Positions 44,068 through 55,831 of a stretch of DNA of 64,000 bases are shown here, one piece after another. The position numbers were made by a program, and so were the translations under genes. The stretch comes from Chara braunii (Eukaryota; Streptophyta; Charophyceae; Charales; Characeae). The notes under the pieces were generated by a model. It did not search any database and was not told the origin of the DNA. It saw only the letters and a list, made by a program, of their open reading frames with translations. Every line of letters begins with the position of its first letter. The stretch's first letter is position 1. The stretch spans positions 1,113,394-1,177,393 of the forward strand of contig BFEA01000278.1 in NCBI GenBank assembly GCA_003427395.1, in the 5' to 3' direction.

Positions 44068-44185
44068 ACTTACCTCGTTCGTTTTGTCTGCTATGCAGAC
44101 GAACGAACGTCTGGGCAAGCCCTCCCACAGTGGCCCTGCATACCTCCACATTCTGGAGGTAGATTCACTCGATTTTGACATCCAA

Positions 44186-44242
44186 TAGTCGGGCTGTTGG
44201 GCCACAACACCCTGATGAGTCGGTACAAGTCCGACGAAACTG
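44186..44242 (+). ncRNA. Type III hammerhead ribozyme
   Basis: Self-cleaving RNA motif. Both conserved core strands are exact: CTGATGA at 44212-44218 and GAAA at 44236-44239. Stem II is GTCGG/CCGAC (44219-44223 with 44231-44235), closed by the loop TACAAGT. Stem I is GG/CC next to the core, a GC bulge, then TGTTG/CAACA (44195-44199 with 44205-44209) with loop GGCCA. The cleavage triplet GTC is at 44188-44190, so cleavage would fall after 44190. Stem III is short (AAAC TG with TAGT, four pairs including a wobble and the conserved A-U). A short stem III and open end there make it type III, as in plant retrozymes and viroid-like RNAs, where such ribozymes often work as dimers. I found no second copy in the window. 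Confidence 0.88.
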
Positions 44243-45130
44243 CCAGGCATCGGGCCTTGCTGTACTACTCTTGAAACGTACAAAAGACAAAAATCATGTC
44301 GCTGTATCTTTCCATGTTCTAGCGGAAGATTCACTCTCGTTTTGCACCTTCCGAGAGTGGTGCAGCGAGGACCATTATGATGCTTCCCCGTTCGTTTTGG
44401 AAACGAACGGTACACCAAACGAAATCTAACAAGAATCTTAAAAAAATCAAGAAAAAAATCTAAAATAAAATCTAAGAAATAAGAAGAAAAAACAAACAAA
44501 AATCTTACTTAATATGGCTGCCCGTTTTTAACGGGCGCCCGTCGCATCGCTAGGGACTTGAAGTCCCTGGTTACTTCAGAACGCGCTAGATGGCGCGCCA
44601 TTTTTTTTTCTCGTTTATCTTTTTTTTCTTCTTTTTCTTTTCCAACGGCTGCTTCTCGCCACGCTGTTTCGCCCTAGTGGCAAAAAAACAGACAGAAAAA
44701 ATGACTAAAAGAAGGGGGGGAAAAAAAAAAAAAGTGAGAACTTACCTCGTGATGATATCCCGACAACTTCCCTAAAGCCCGTATCTGGGTGCTTGTGCAT
44801 TCAGATACGGGGCAGGTAAGCTTTTTTATTTATTTTTTTATTAAAAAAAAATTGGACGTTTTCTCAATTTATGTGTGTCATCCATGCGCGCTGCCTCATG
44901 CCCATGGGAGCTTCCTTTCTCCTTTATCTCTCTCCCACAGTAGCCCTTCCTACTTCGATTTTCTCCCAGAGGACTATTTTTCACATAGAGCCTCTTTTGA
45001 CTCCATTTTCTTGAGGGAGGCTAATCCGAGATTTTTCGGATTGCTCCCATGCCTCCCACTTCATGATTCTTTACTTTTTTTTTGCCTTTTGCCCTTCCCG
45101 TTTGCTGTCACTAGTGCTTGCACTAGTGGT

Positions 45131-45651
45131 GCTAATATTTTTTTTCGTCAACATCTCGATCTTGACGGTGCGTCTTGTTTTAATTGTTTTCTCCTCATGC
45201 CGCTCTGCCATTTCTCTTGGGACCTTCACGTGTCCCCGCCACTTGTCCCGTTGGTGGTCCCCGACATATTTTGTCCCGAATATCGTTATTCTTACTTGGT
45301 CCCACGTTGTCCCTGGTGCCTTCCCTCAAGGTGTCTCATGTTTTTTGGGCGTCTACCGCCCTACGGCGACCCCTTTCCTTTGCTTTTTCTTTGGCCTTGC
45401 GTGTGTCTGTTTGTCCGGTCGTGGGCCCTCCAATCCGAGGTTCCCGTTAATTGTCGTAGGCGGCCCCCACATTGACCCTTATTTTGTAGCGTCCCACGGC
45501 CATCGGGTTGTCCACCTCTCGGCTCCCCTATTCTCTTGTCACTTGCCGTGCCATATTTGCCAAGTTAATGGTCCTTTGACCTTAGTCATGCTGAATTCTC
45601 ATGGCCCCCCCTGACCTCATGCTATGTTCCTATGCGCCCCTGTCCCGGCGC
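45131..45651. other. Gene-free stretch between hairpin array and gag relic
   Basis: Long open frames here on the plus strand do not look like protein. On the minus strand this would be downstream of the gag relic, where protease should follow, but I read only low-complexity charged sequence with stops. Confidence 0.4.
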
Positions 45652-47235
45652 TTACTTGCTTACCGTCGCTGATTCTTTCCCCCTGCGGTTCTCAACCCAG
45701 GGCATCATTCCTTCCGGCGGCCTTATCCTAATCTTTTGTATTTTCTCTCTCTCTTGTCCCATTGCTCCAGATTTCTCTGTCGTGCGTAATTTGGCTATAT
45801 ACATACTCTCGAGTGGCGGGATGTTTTTCTGGACCCACCGGTCCCGACACCGTTGCTCGTTCGCTGGGCGGATGGTTCCGATCATTCCCAATCCCAGGTA
45901 GCCCAGTGAGATGCATTGATCGAGCGGGATAAGTTCTGCAGATTCCTCGGTGGTAACTATCGCACTCCTTCCTCCCTCTATCTCCTCCACCATCATGCCC
46001 ACCCTTCCTGGTTCGTTGGCCACTGGTGCTACCTCCACGGGGGCGGCTCCTACCCGGACTTGCGTCGGTCGGTTAGGGCAGTCCCGGGCTAGGTGACCGG
46101 GCTAACGACACGTGTAACAGACGCCTAGATTAGTCGAAGCAACCCCCACAGCTTGAGTGGGGGCTGCTCCTTCTGTTATGGGCGCAACTCGGATGACAAT
46201 AGGGCGCATCGATCTCATCAGGGATTTTATCCGAGACTTATGCTCACGATGTTCTTTCTTGCTTTCTTGCATCAAGTTAACCAGTGTTCGAGTTAGTTTC
46301 AATATGGCGTTTGACTCACTTGATTTCGCGGGGGATCTGGGGGCGACGTAGGTGTGACCATCACAGGCAGTCTCGTGGTTTTGTCCGGTATCGATCTCTT
46401 AGCTACAGCTTGTTCTAGGTAAGTGACGGGGCCGGAGACGAACACAATGTTTTCAAATTTGTTTTGGAGCGTAGCTAATTCGGCCTTCGCTCTGGCCAAT
46501 TCCGAACAATCCCCTTCCTTGGCATGGTCTTCTCCTTCTAAGAAGCTAGCATAAAACTTTTTCTTGATTTCTTTCGCAGTGTCCATGATCTGTTGCATGA
46601 TGTGATTGATGGGGGAAAACTGCTTTCGCAGTTTCGCCCTCATCGTTCGACTGCGAAGCCAATCGATAAACAAATCTCTTCCGACATCCTCGCCCCGCTC
46701 TAATTTAACAAACAGCCTATAGAACCTACTGCGCTATTCCGTGACAGATTCGAGGGGCCTCAGAACTCGATCTTTAATCATGTAAATGACCTGTTCTAGG
46801 TGGATGTAATCAAATCGCTTTAAGAAGTCCCTTTCGAAGGTCGGGAGATCCACCCAGATATACGTGGTGAACCAATGGTGCGCATCCGCTCCCAACCTGG
46901 CGGGGACGTTGATCCTGGCGTCGTCATTGTCGTATTGTTGTGCATGCAGCGTGGCTAGCCATGCCTCGGCCAGATGATGTGCGGGATCAAAGAGGTATAG
47001 ATCAGGTGGGGTCGCAAGTGCATGTGCTCGGGGGGGCAAGAGCCCCGCCAACATTTGGTGCCGGGTTGGCGTTCATATTGGTTGCCTGCCGACCTGCCGA
47101 TCTACTTCTAGTTACTATAGGGTCGCGTTGTGGAGCGTTCCTTTGGCTAGGCCGACCTCTGTTCACCAGATCGATCTATGCAACTTACTCACTTGGCAAT
47201 TCCTGAGCTTGCCGCATGTCGGCTCCGATACCAAC
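45652..47235 (-). pseudogene. gag: Ty3/gypsy gag relic, minus strand
   Basis: The capsid part is at 47054-46734, with HHLAEAWLATLHAQQYDNDD and HWFTTYIWVDLPTFERDFL, typical of retrotransposon Gag. It continues through stops at 46734 and onward in 46673-46299 (LRKQFSPINHIMQQIMDTAK; ELARAKAELATLQNKFE, likely coiled coil). The zinc knuckle is at about 46130-46085: GVCYTCR, a stop, then PGHLARDCPNRP. This is a complete CCHC pattern with a TAG inside, where Gln would fit. The tail runs to 45652. No pol domain is visible below it, so the element is truncated. It differs from elements A and B in its Gag and has a recognisable primer-binding site. Confidence 0.75.
47221..47234 (-). promoter_or_regulatory. 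tRNA-iMet primer-binding site of the minus-strand gypsy element
   Basis: On the minus strand TTGGTATCGGAGCC closely matches the TGGTATCAGAGCC used by many plant gypsy and copia elements, complementary to the 3' end of initiator tRNA-Met. One mismatch (G for A) is seen. It lies about 170 bp before the gag capsid frame, as expected. The 5' LTR should end just above 47235. Confidence 0.75.
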
Positions 47236-48534
47236 CTCACGCCCGGCGCAACTTACGGATCAGAGTGGGAGTGGGCCTGGAAGTGCGAAAAGGGGGTGTG
47301 CCAAGGATTTTAGGAAAGTGGAATTGGAGTCCCAGGTCGGAACTGAGATCTCATGTGGACAAGTTTTTGGGATATGGATGCAAAACGGGCAAGCGCGGGT
47401 CGGAGGTAGATCTTATGCCTCGGAAAGCGGAGCTCCCACTTCCGTTGCTTCCGCCGTCTGGGTTGGAGGCGTATCTAGTGCACCGCCAGGACACTATGGC
47501 TATCACATTGGTTGATCACCTGTCGACGTCGTACATCGCAGGTCTCAAAATCCAACGCGGCCGGTTTCAGCCGAAGGCTGAGCGCCCGTGGTTCTTCTTC
47601 CGAACGAATTCGCCGGACGAAGCCGGAGACTCGGTAGTCGTGGTTTTGCAAGCACTCCGAAGATGGGGGTTGGGCCAGTAGGGAGCAATTGCGGACCAGA
47701 GGAAGATGGTCAGGGAGTGAAAGGGCAGGATACGGTGATAGGGAGGAAACTTGATTCCTAGGATGATTCCGGGTTCCACGACGACGTGACACGTGCATGG
47801 GTTAGGACAACTAGGGAGATAGGGGATACGTCCCAAGGCCTAATCGATGTCCCACTCGCAAATACATTCGTTACCTGTTAAGTAGGGGAATCACGGAGGT
47901 TCCACTCTCGCTCGCGTAAACAAACAAGAGCGTTCCCAATATTCCCAAAATTCATGATCCGATAGGCACTCACGATCAGTGATATCGAAGGGGATTTCAA
48001 TATTCATGATGTGGGGTCAGGCGATAATTCAGACATTCGGAAAGTTGGGCCGAGTATGGGCCTTGCAGACACGCGTGTAAGTAGCGACCTTTCTTGGTCG
48101 GATGGACTCGGACCTACATGTGCATGCACAGGACCTGTCCTTCGGTTAGAGGGGTGAAGGCTAGTGGCTCACGAGATGGACATCTAATCATCTAGCATGC
48201 TTTATCTAGTTCAGACACATACAAAATCACACCAAACATATGTGCATTCAGCTTCACGCGCACACACCAACAGAAAGAATCGAGGATCCTTGTGCAACAA
48301 TTCTTTGCCAACAACCCGAAGATCACACAAGGCTCGATCACAAGTGACCAACCAATCAGATTTGCTGATTCAAAAAGAAAGAGAAGGGGAGTGGGGGAAG
48401 ACAACCATACACCAGTCTCTGAGAAGAAATAAGGAAAAAGAAAATCCGAGATGCCAATCCAAAAAGGACAAGGGCGACTTGCACCGAGTACCAAAATTGC
48501 TCAGACGGATAAAAGAGAAACATCACCACAACAC

Positions 48535-48594
<60 letters not shown>

Positions 48595-49942
48595 TAGCAT
48601 CCCGATGCGGGCAGTCCGTCGCCTCGCACCCACACAGAGTTGTCACCCCGCTTAGTCCGAGGATGCAAGCCAGGTTCGCCCATGTGCCACAGTCCGTCGC
48701 GACCCCACGTCAACCCCGCATACCCAGCACCAGCTCGTCGGATCGCCCAACTCTCCACTCACCTTCCAACTCTTGCTCGTTAGTCGATCCTCTCGACCAT
48801 GCTAACTCCAAAATTCTTAAAGAGCGAGTTAATCGTGCTTGCGAAATTTATAGTATGCATGCGTGCGTGCAATACCCGGGGTTGTGTCTGAGTGGGAAGG
48901 AAGAAGAAGGAAGGAAGTGCCTACGACTGCATGGTCAGGCCGCGGCGTGGGGGACGTAGCCTCACTGGCACTCCACACATCGATCCGATCATGCAAGCGT
49001 TCAGGGTCTTCAGGCCAATAGGACAGGGGAAGGAGCACGCGCGCACAAGGGCGCCACAAAAGATATTAAGAACGAGAGCATTACATTTGCAATTATGCCC
49101 GCCAAAACAAAAATTACAATTACACGCAAGGATTAAGGCGCGGAAAAGTCAAAGCACAGATCATAACGCGCCAAAGTGTGCGCCAGTAAGAAGCGCTGTG
49201 CAGCAGAAATTGAGATGCGCCTAAATTTCTAATCTAAATCCTAATTGCAAAAAGAAATTTCGAACGAAACAAATTCCGAGAGCCCATAGAGGCTCGACAT
49301 CAATTAAAAATTCAAAAAAGATTTTCGTGCGACGACGCGCCAGAATTCTCATTTCCCCCTGCAGAACAAGAAATAAGCCATGAAAATAGTTATCCTTCAC
49401 GCTCGCTGAGGCGCAATCAACTTCCAACCGCCGTGGGACCATCCCGACCTTGATTCAGAAAAACAAGAAAAGCAAGGCACCCATGCAATCCAACGAGCTA
49501 TCCCGATTCGACCCCCGAAGTAGCCTTGCACAGAAAATCGCACGGTTGCAGAAAATCGTTCGTCACATTGCCATAAGTGGGTCTCCGTCTACTTTAATGG
49601 GGATCCCATCTTGCCCTTCCCGGTGGGTCAGGTCTGTTCCGGAGCCATCAGTTATCAGCAAGGTCTCCAATGCGAGCTGACCTGGCACAGAGACGTCCCA
49701 TGCCCCTTGGGCAAACTCCTAGTTGATGACAAGAGGAATGGCAATGAAATTCTTGATCCATGCTGTCCGGGCGCAATCCCCAGGAGAGAAAGTGGGGTTC
49801 ACATGAACGGCGGAGAAAGATGTCGGGGGCAAGGAAGAGCATCCCCCAAGGGGGTTGGAGCGGTTCTCCTTCTCCTTCACTCCAACATTCGTACCGGCTG
49901 AAACGACGGTTTTCTCCGGGGACGCCAACGTAGGAAAGCTAG
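47236..49942. other. Presumed LTR and gene-free stretch
   Basis: The DNA directly above 47235 should be the 5' LTR of the minus-strand gypsy element, but its far end is not evident because no second copy is present. From 47.9 to 49.9 kb I see no coding relic. The (CT)n tract at 48540 is the only clear feature. Confidence 0.4.
48540..48591. repeat. (CT)n microsatellite
   Basis: About 26 uninterrupted CT units. Confidence 0.98.
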
Positions 49943-50996
49943 TTAGCGCTCCCCGGGTTTGATGCGGGGTACTTCCACGGAACGGATTATGTCGTGCTGG
50001 TGATGAGGACCCTGGTTCTTGTTCCCTTGCCCAAGACACTCGTTGCCCCGGGCCCTGCTGCTGCTGTTGCACACATCCCGCTGCGGGCGCCACCTCAACC
50101 TGGGATGGTGGGGCGGTCCCCCGGGGTCGCCCCNAGTGAGAAGACGGGTGCGGGGTGGGGCCTCTCGCCCCCCCCCCTTTGCCCCTGAGAGGGTCGGGGG
50201 AGGGGGGCGAGCACTGGAGCCGTATTTGGACTGACTCTGATTTACCTTTCTTCTCTTGGTCAAACAGTCGGGATCTTCATCCGTGTGATAGTACTAGTGG
50301 TACAGACTACACCATTTTGTGTCTTGGTTAACCACTTCCAGATCGATGGAGCCACCGTCATCGGCGAGATCAAAAGCAATATACTGAGTAAATGTTTTTT
50401 TCACGGGGGGCTCTAAATCAAAACGGATGTTCAGTAATTCATGTTCTTCCTGTCTAGACGAGGTAGGACCAATTTTAAGGATGCGACCGTAAGCCTGCTT
50501 TACAGCATCGTAGACCAGTGGTTTTGCACCGATCGGGATCTGCAGAACCCTAATCCAATAAAACTTATATTGCATCGTTTCTCTCCACTCTTGCAATTCT
50601 ACCTCTGTCATCCAAGGTCTGAAGAAAAGAGTATACTTAATCCCATCGAGTACAATTTTGTCAAACTGTTTTTGATGGAGCCAGATTGCAACGGCGTCCG
50701 AACTTGGGACATAAGTCACCAAGTTTCAGCCCTCGTTATGAAACAGACCTCCACGAGGCTCGGGCCCCAACATTGGCATGCCAATCCATTTGTTTTCGTA
50801 CATCCTCACGATCCGTTTTTTTTTTTTTTTTCGCCGGGCGGGAGTTGCTCTTTTCCCCAAGGAAAATGGAAATTGCATGCTTCGAAAGCCACTCCNTCTG
50901 GGCATTAAAGGATTTCGGATCAACCTTAAGATGCACACAATCATTAGTTCTCTCCATTTGACTGGGGTCCTCAGAGATTAATCCAACTGGCAACAC
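49943..50996 (-). pseudogene. Likely LINE ORF1 relic (DUF4283-like), minus strand
   Basis: The frame 50722-50294 reads DAVAIWLHQKQFDKIVLDGI, FFRPWMTEVELQEWRETMQY and KFYWIRVLQIPIGAKPLVYD. This follows the pattern of the RNA-binding DUF4283 domain found in ORF1 of plant LINEs (..PW......W.R...LP...). ARQ-type strand IRFDLEPPVKKTFTQYIAFD follows, then KWCSLYH with a stop, YHTDEDPDC and TKRRKV, possibly a worn zinc knuckle and basic tail. The part above 50722 (FLGEKSNSRPAKKKKKTD) is in another frame. It faces away from the two plus-strand LINEs. No endonuclease or RT relic follows below 49.9 kb. Confidence 0.55.
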
Positions 50997-52690
50997 ACTT
51001 GTTCGATAGCACTCTTCAATAACTTTAGTCGTTTTGATCCTCTCTGTTTCCTGTTATGTGGGGGTATGGCTATTCTCCGCCAAAGTGGGGCCACCTCTCA
51101 CAACAACTTCCCAAAGGAGGACAACTAAGGGTGGGGATCCGCTCCAAGCTTAGCCCCAACCCGTAGCATCTGACAGAGAGTGCACCGATACCTAGACACC
51201 CTTGTTCAAGTAGAGAGATTAAAGAATGAGTATTGCGAGGATAATTCTGCTTCCGTGCAGCGACCCTAAATAAATTGATTGCCCAATCCAACAAATGCGA
51301 GTTAAGGGTGACTCTAGGGCCGAAAACCTAATGGGATGTCCCAACGACGCGAGCAACAGGATTGTAAGTACCAAACCAGGGACGGATTGCACCTTCCTCA
51401 AGAAACCCTTGCACAAAAGTCAACCAATCATCTAACTCTCAAAAGTGTGGACCGACTGACCCTTTTTGCAAAGTNAAATCTCGTTGGTTGAGTCATGACC
51501 CCAACACTCTAATCTAGCTATCAAACCGCACAGACATAGATGGGATTGCGACGAAAGACGTGTTACCTCATGACCTTTCGATCACGGTTCGCAAAGAGAT
51601 TCTCGCGTCCCATATAGTGGTGACGTCACTCCTTCGATTATACAAAACTCGCTCTTGTTGACTTGGTCTCCACAACACACCTGGTGGTGAAAGAGGGGCC
51701 CCACGGGCCCAATGACCCCGCGGGAGGCGGCTCCTCGAGTCTTCAAGGCCAGAATGACACGAATCCGCATGAGACTGGAAATGGTTGGAAGAGTGTAGGG
51801 GAGTTGCCGACAACGCCGAACACTTGAATGATACCCATTCCTCAATCCACTCAAGGATTGGGTCAAGGCAAGCACCACGTACCAACGACTTGAAACACGT
51901 GTTAGCAGGGCAAACGGGCCACAAGGTCAATGCGCAACTCCGCCGTCGTGCACACCTTAGAGAACAAGACCCACCATAGCCAGCCCCGGTCAACCTCTCC
52001 TCAATGCTAGGGTTGGTTACTTAAAATTTCCTCCGTGTATCGNCACGCCCCGTGTCTTCGACGCGGGGATATGTCTGGCGGTTAACGCTAGCAAAGCAGC
52101 GGTACGGCGAACGCTTTGGCCGACGGGTGAAAGTGAACAACTTTTGGCTCTGGGTCTCATCGATATTCTTTACCAAAAATAAATAAATAAAATAAAGCGC
52201 AAAATATTTTTTTTCAATTTTTTTTGGACCCGATCGGGCAAGTGGTCCCAGGTCACTCTGGCTCCCGCTCCCGCCATTCTGGGAAGCGACAGTTCGGTTC
52301 CTATTCCCCCTGCAAGTCAAAGATGAATACAATAGTCACAATAGTCACACACACACGCTCCTCCTCATTCTGGTTCAGAGGTCCGAGTGGACGACATTGA
52401 TTACTTCCTTTGGGAAGGATATACCACCCCTCACCCCTGCCTAAGTTAGCCTACTTGACCTAACTTCAGACAACTATAAATAGGCTGATCTCTATATCCC
52501 CTGAATGAGGTGCTTGACTTGTATACGATGGCTTGGCCAACTTGCTCCTCTCAGCTACTCTGTTGTTTAATCCGAATTTAAATGCTGGAGATGCTTGCCT
52601 GCTTCGTATACTGAATGATTTGCTGCTGAAGGTAGTCTCCACTATCTATTCCTTAAACCTTATTCTTTTGTCTTTCTCTCACCTTCAAGC
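50997..52690. other. Gene-free stretch
   Basis: I see no readable protein. Short frames at 51.6-52.0 kb on both strands lack family features. Single N positions occur near 51475 and 52043. The DNA just before 52690 should hold the missing endonuclease of the first LINE, but I cannot read it. Confidence 0.4.
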
Positions 52691-55300
52691 TATAGGCCCG
52701 TCAGCCTTGATTACCCTGTTTCCAGGGGATTGACTGCACAGGGTTAGTATTAGATTTGTTGCCCCTCACAAATGGGCTTCCTTAAAGGACGGTGTATCCA
52801 GGATAACATCCCCCTAGTAAACGAGCTATTGAGGTTATCTCGACTGTCTAAGTGTAACACCACTTTCCTTTTCATAGACTTTGAGAAAGCATACGACCAT
52901 GTGGTTTGGCATTTCCTGGATAAGTGTTTGAAAAAAATGAACTTTGATAAAATTTTTAGGAGGTGGGTGAGGATACTTCATCAAAATGTCACCACTGGAG
53001 TGCAAATTAATGGGAACCTTGCGCCAGAGTTCCCGCTTCAGCGATCGGTCCACCAGGGCGACCCGATAACACAATTTTTTTTTGTGGTTGTGATGTAGGC
53101 TCTAGCGGCCAACCTTAGGGCCAACCAAAATATTAGTGGGATCCGGGCATCCTCCATCCCACAGGAGGCAATACAAATATGCTCCTTATTTGTTGATGAC
53201 CTCACTCTGATAGTAGAAACCTCAACACAAAATATGGAAGAAATTGAAAGGATGATGACCCGGTTCTGCGCCCTATCTGATATGGCAATTAACTGGGGTA
53301 ACAAGACGTTGGGATGGTGGCTGCACCATGACAGTGGAAGACCCCAGAGCGACCCAATGTGACATGGCTTCCTTTAGAAACCCCCATCAGAGTCCTAGGA
53401 ATCCCACTCTCAGCCGAAGGAAAGCCAACCAGTAACGATAATTGGATAATGCACCCGACCCTACAAAGGCTGGGGACTTGGAAAGACAAATATACGTCGC
53501 TTTTAGGTAGGGTCATGGTCATAAACATTGTGGTATTGGCGTCAATCTGGTATAAGTCAGCAATCTGACCCCTTTCCAGAACAACATCAAAGACCCTGAA
53601 ACAACAAATGGCTGCCTTTTTGTGGAGACACAACCACGAAGCCCAACACACCATCAGTCGTGTTGCCTAGGATGCGGTGGTGCAGCGAAGGTCCCAAGGG
53701 GGCCTTGGCATACTTGACCCTGTGACCCAAACCCTGCCACCCAAAGGGCCGCACTCTCTCTCCAATGGTTGAAAGTTCAAACGACTTATATGCTCCCCCG
53801 ACCTTACCCGGGAAGCTCTGGCTTGGGAATAACTGTCGAGGCTGGCCCCAATGGCCGCACCAACAACACACCCTTTTATTTGGCTAGATGATGTCTTTTG
53901 GACGATTCCAAGGCCCCCTACCCGGCCCCAACCACACTCAGATCGTGCTGCAGCCCGCGAAGACCTAAGAAAATATTACTTTTGGGCCAAACTAATTAAG
54001 GATTGGCGAAGGCTTCCGCTTCCGGACATGCCATTCCCTGAAAGGTGGGAAAAAGTTTCTCGCCAACCACTTTTTGGTAACCTTTGGATAATGGATCGAC
54101 ATGGACAGGTGTTGATCAGCTCATGTTGTCCGTGGAATGGATGGGTGAAACATGCGGTTACAAGAGTTGGCCACTTATGAGACCAATCAAAGAACGATTG
54201 GATCTCAGAGGAGCAGCTAAGAGAGAAGTTCCCCCACTGCCAAAAGATAGGAGAAAGGCCAGAGCAGATCCTCTTTGCTCTCACACTTGCCTGGGTGCGG
54301 ACTCTTCGACGGGGACCAATAGTAGTGAAAGGAGATTGGGTGGTGTTAAGACGGGATGCAACCCGGGTGGGGCAAGTATTGACAGTCAGACCGGGGGAGG
54401 TGCTGGTAAACCTGTTCTATCGAACACAGCTGAACCACTTGATCAGGGGTGTGCCAGATGAAGTTTTCTGGATTGACGTCAAGATGGTCCATAGGGTAAG
54501 AGTCCTAAAGGAAAATGAATCCTTGGTGGCATTTAGGCAGGAGGTGCCAATTCAGGATCTCCCCATGGATGTGGCTGAGTGGAGATGAAAGATTCCAACG
54601 AGGAATAGAAGACCCAGATATCGGTACCTCCATACATTGGAGGTTAAAGTGACCTACCGGACGCTCAGGACTAGACTAAACTTAAGGGATCGTGTTGTAG
54701 ATCGCTGGGCACGACATCTTAACGTCCCATTAGAAACCCTGAGATCTATAAAATGGTTTAGAGAGGTGAAGAATAAACCGGCCAAGATTGCTTCGCTCTA
54801 ATGGCAGATTACTCACCGTTGCCTACCGACGAATGCATGGCTCATTGACCATACCAACTTGGAGCAGAAAGGGATGGCTCTCCCCTGGTGTCATGCATAC
54901 AAGGAGGGGTTCCGCTCTCGAAGGAATAACGGGACGATATAGCACATTTTTCTACAGTGTCCAACATCTATCCTTACATGGCAAGGATGGGTCCGGATTT
55001 GGAAGGAACTTGGTACAGACAGAGATTGGCCGTGGAAATGGAGGGCCCTGCTAACTGGTGATTGGGCTGCCCAAACCTCGTCTTTCACAACTAACTTATT
55101 TAGGATTGGGAGGGCAACAATGTTATGGGCTATATAGCGTCACAGATGCATTCTAGTACTTGAAAGTGCCCACGTTGGAAATGGCAAATTAACGGAAATG
55201 ATTAAAGATATGGTTGCAATTAGAGCTCAGTGGAAAAAGAAGATACAAGGGATGAAAGCTCTTACCAAAACATCAGACATTATACAAAAATTACACTAAT
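52691..55300 (+). pseudogene. LINE retrotransposon 1, RT and C-terminal region, 5'-truncated
   Basis: The RT begins with AYRPVSL at 52691. GFLKGRCIQDNIPLVNELL, motif A FLFIDFEKAYDHVVWHFLDK, motif B RSVHQGDPITQFFFVVVM and motif C CSLFVDDLTLIVET (about 53190) follow. The two Asp of motif C are intact. A stop after VVVM (TAG at 53096) and others downstream break the frame. The thumb and C-terminal parts continue as ERWEKVSRQPLFGNLWIMDR, WVRTLRRGPIVVKGDWVVLR and a zf-RVT-like module (QITHRCLPTNAWLIDHTNLE, then HIFLQCPTSI) near 54800-54970. It ends around 55300 in KTSDIIQKLH. The endonuclease is missing. The closest relative in the window is LINE 2. Confidence 0.85.
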
Positions 55301-55831
55301 TCTGCATGGACTNGTTGGGGGGAAACGGGGAGGATGGATTGCATGGATACAATGGGATGACTAGCTTTCAGATGGAAATGATCGTCTGACTACATCACAA
55401 AAGGATTACTGATTGCTCTTCCATAAATGGACTGAAATCCCTAGCGAGTCAGTGACATCCCACTCCCCCATGTCGATGAGTTCCCTGACCTTTTCCCCCC
55501 ACCAAGCAATGCCATAGTTGAGTTGAGTTGGTATGACCTAGACACTGTGGAGTCTGCCCAACATCACCCTGGGGGGACCAGTCACGATGGAGAAAGGGAA
55601 TAGGAGGATCAGGTATGCCCCAGTCGCCCCCTGGAGGCTGACCCTGCCTCCCCACTCCCCTTTACACCTGGCTTATCCACCTAAGATGTGGTGGAGAGGA
55701 CAACCCCCCGTATCTGCGATGTTTCTCGGAACCTGATGCTTTCCTAAAACAATTCTCTATGACTGCGGAGGGGAGGAAAATTATTCCTCCCTCTTCCCAA
55801 AAAAAAGAGAGCCTGCCTCATAATCGAAAAA
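55301..55831. other. Spacer between the two LINEs
   Basis: No gene is visible. There is no clear poly-A tail after LINE 1, only a GGGGGG-rich stretch and a single N near 55313. The 5' untranslated region of LINE 2 should lie here. Confidence 0.4.

Larger units (their letters stand above)
42180..45130 (+). other. Serial hairpin array, about 30 perfect short stem-loops
   Basis: Perfect inverted repeats of 6-12 bp with short loops follow one another through nearly 3 kb, and each has a different sequence. Examples: 42230-42246 (GGGAGCA/TGCTCCC), 42469-42485 (GGGCTCA), 42545-42565 (GGGCAGTT), 42592-42619 (AGCTATCTCG), 43426-43456 (GTTACCTCTGG), 43461-43482 (CGTGAGGACA), 43550-43579 (TGCTCCTGGC), 43753-43771 (GCGAGATTT), 43794-43825 (ACTGTGTGGGAG), 44076-44109, 44141-44161 (TACCTCCA), 44332-44359 (CACTCTCG), 44388-44410 (CCGTTCGTTT), 44521-44535 (CCCGTT), 44553-44567 (GGGACTT), 44778-44811 (CCCGTATCTG), 45023-45042. 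The region contains a hammerhead ribozyme at 44186-44242 and no protein relic. Confidence 0.8.

Noticed and set aside
44789-45614. A 228-codon frame rich in hydrophobic residues as a membrane protein
   Set aside because: It begins in hairpin and T-rich DNA, overlaps another open frame in a different phase, and looks like translated pyrimidine-rich sequence.
46195-46245. A hammerhead on the minus strand (CTGATGAGATCGATGC)
   Set aside because: No GAAA strand or stem II partner follows.
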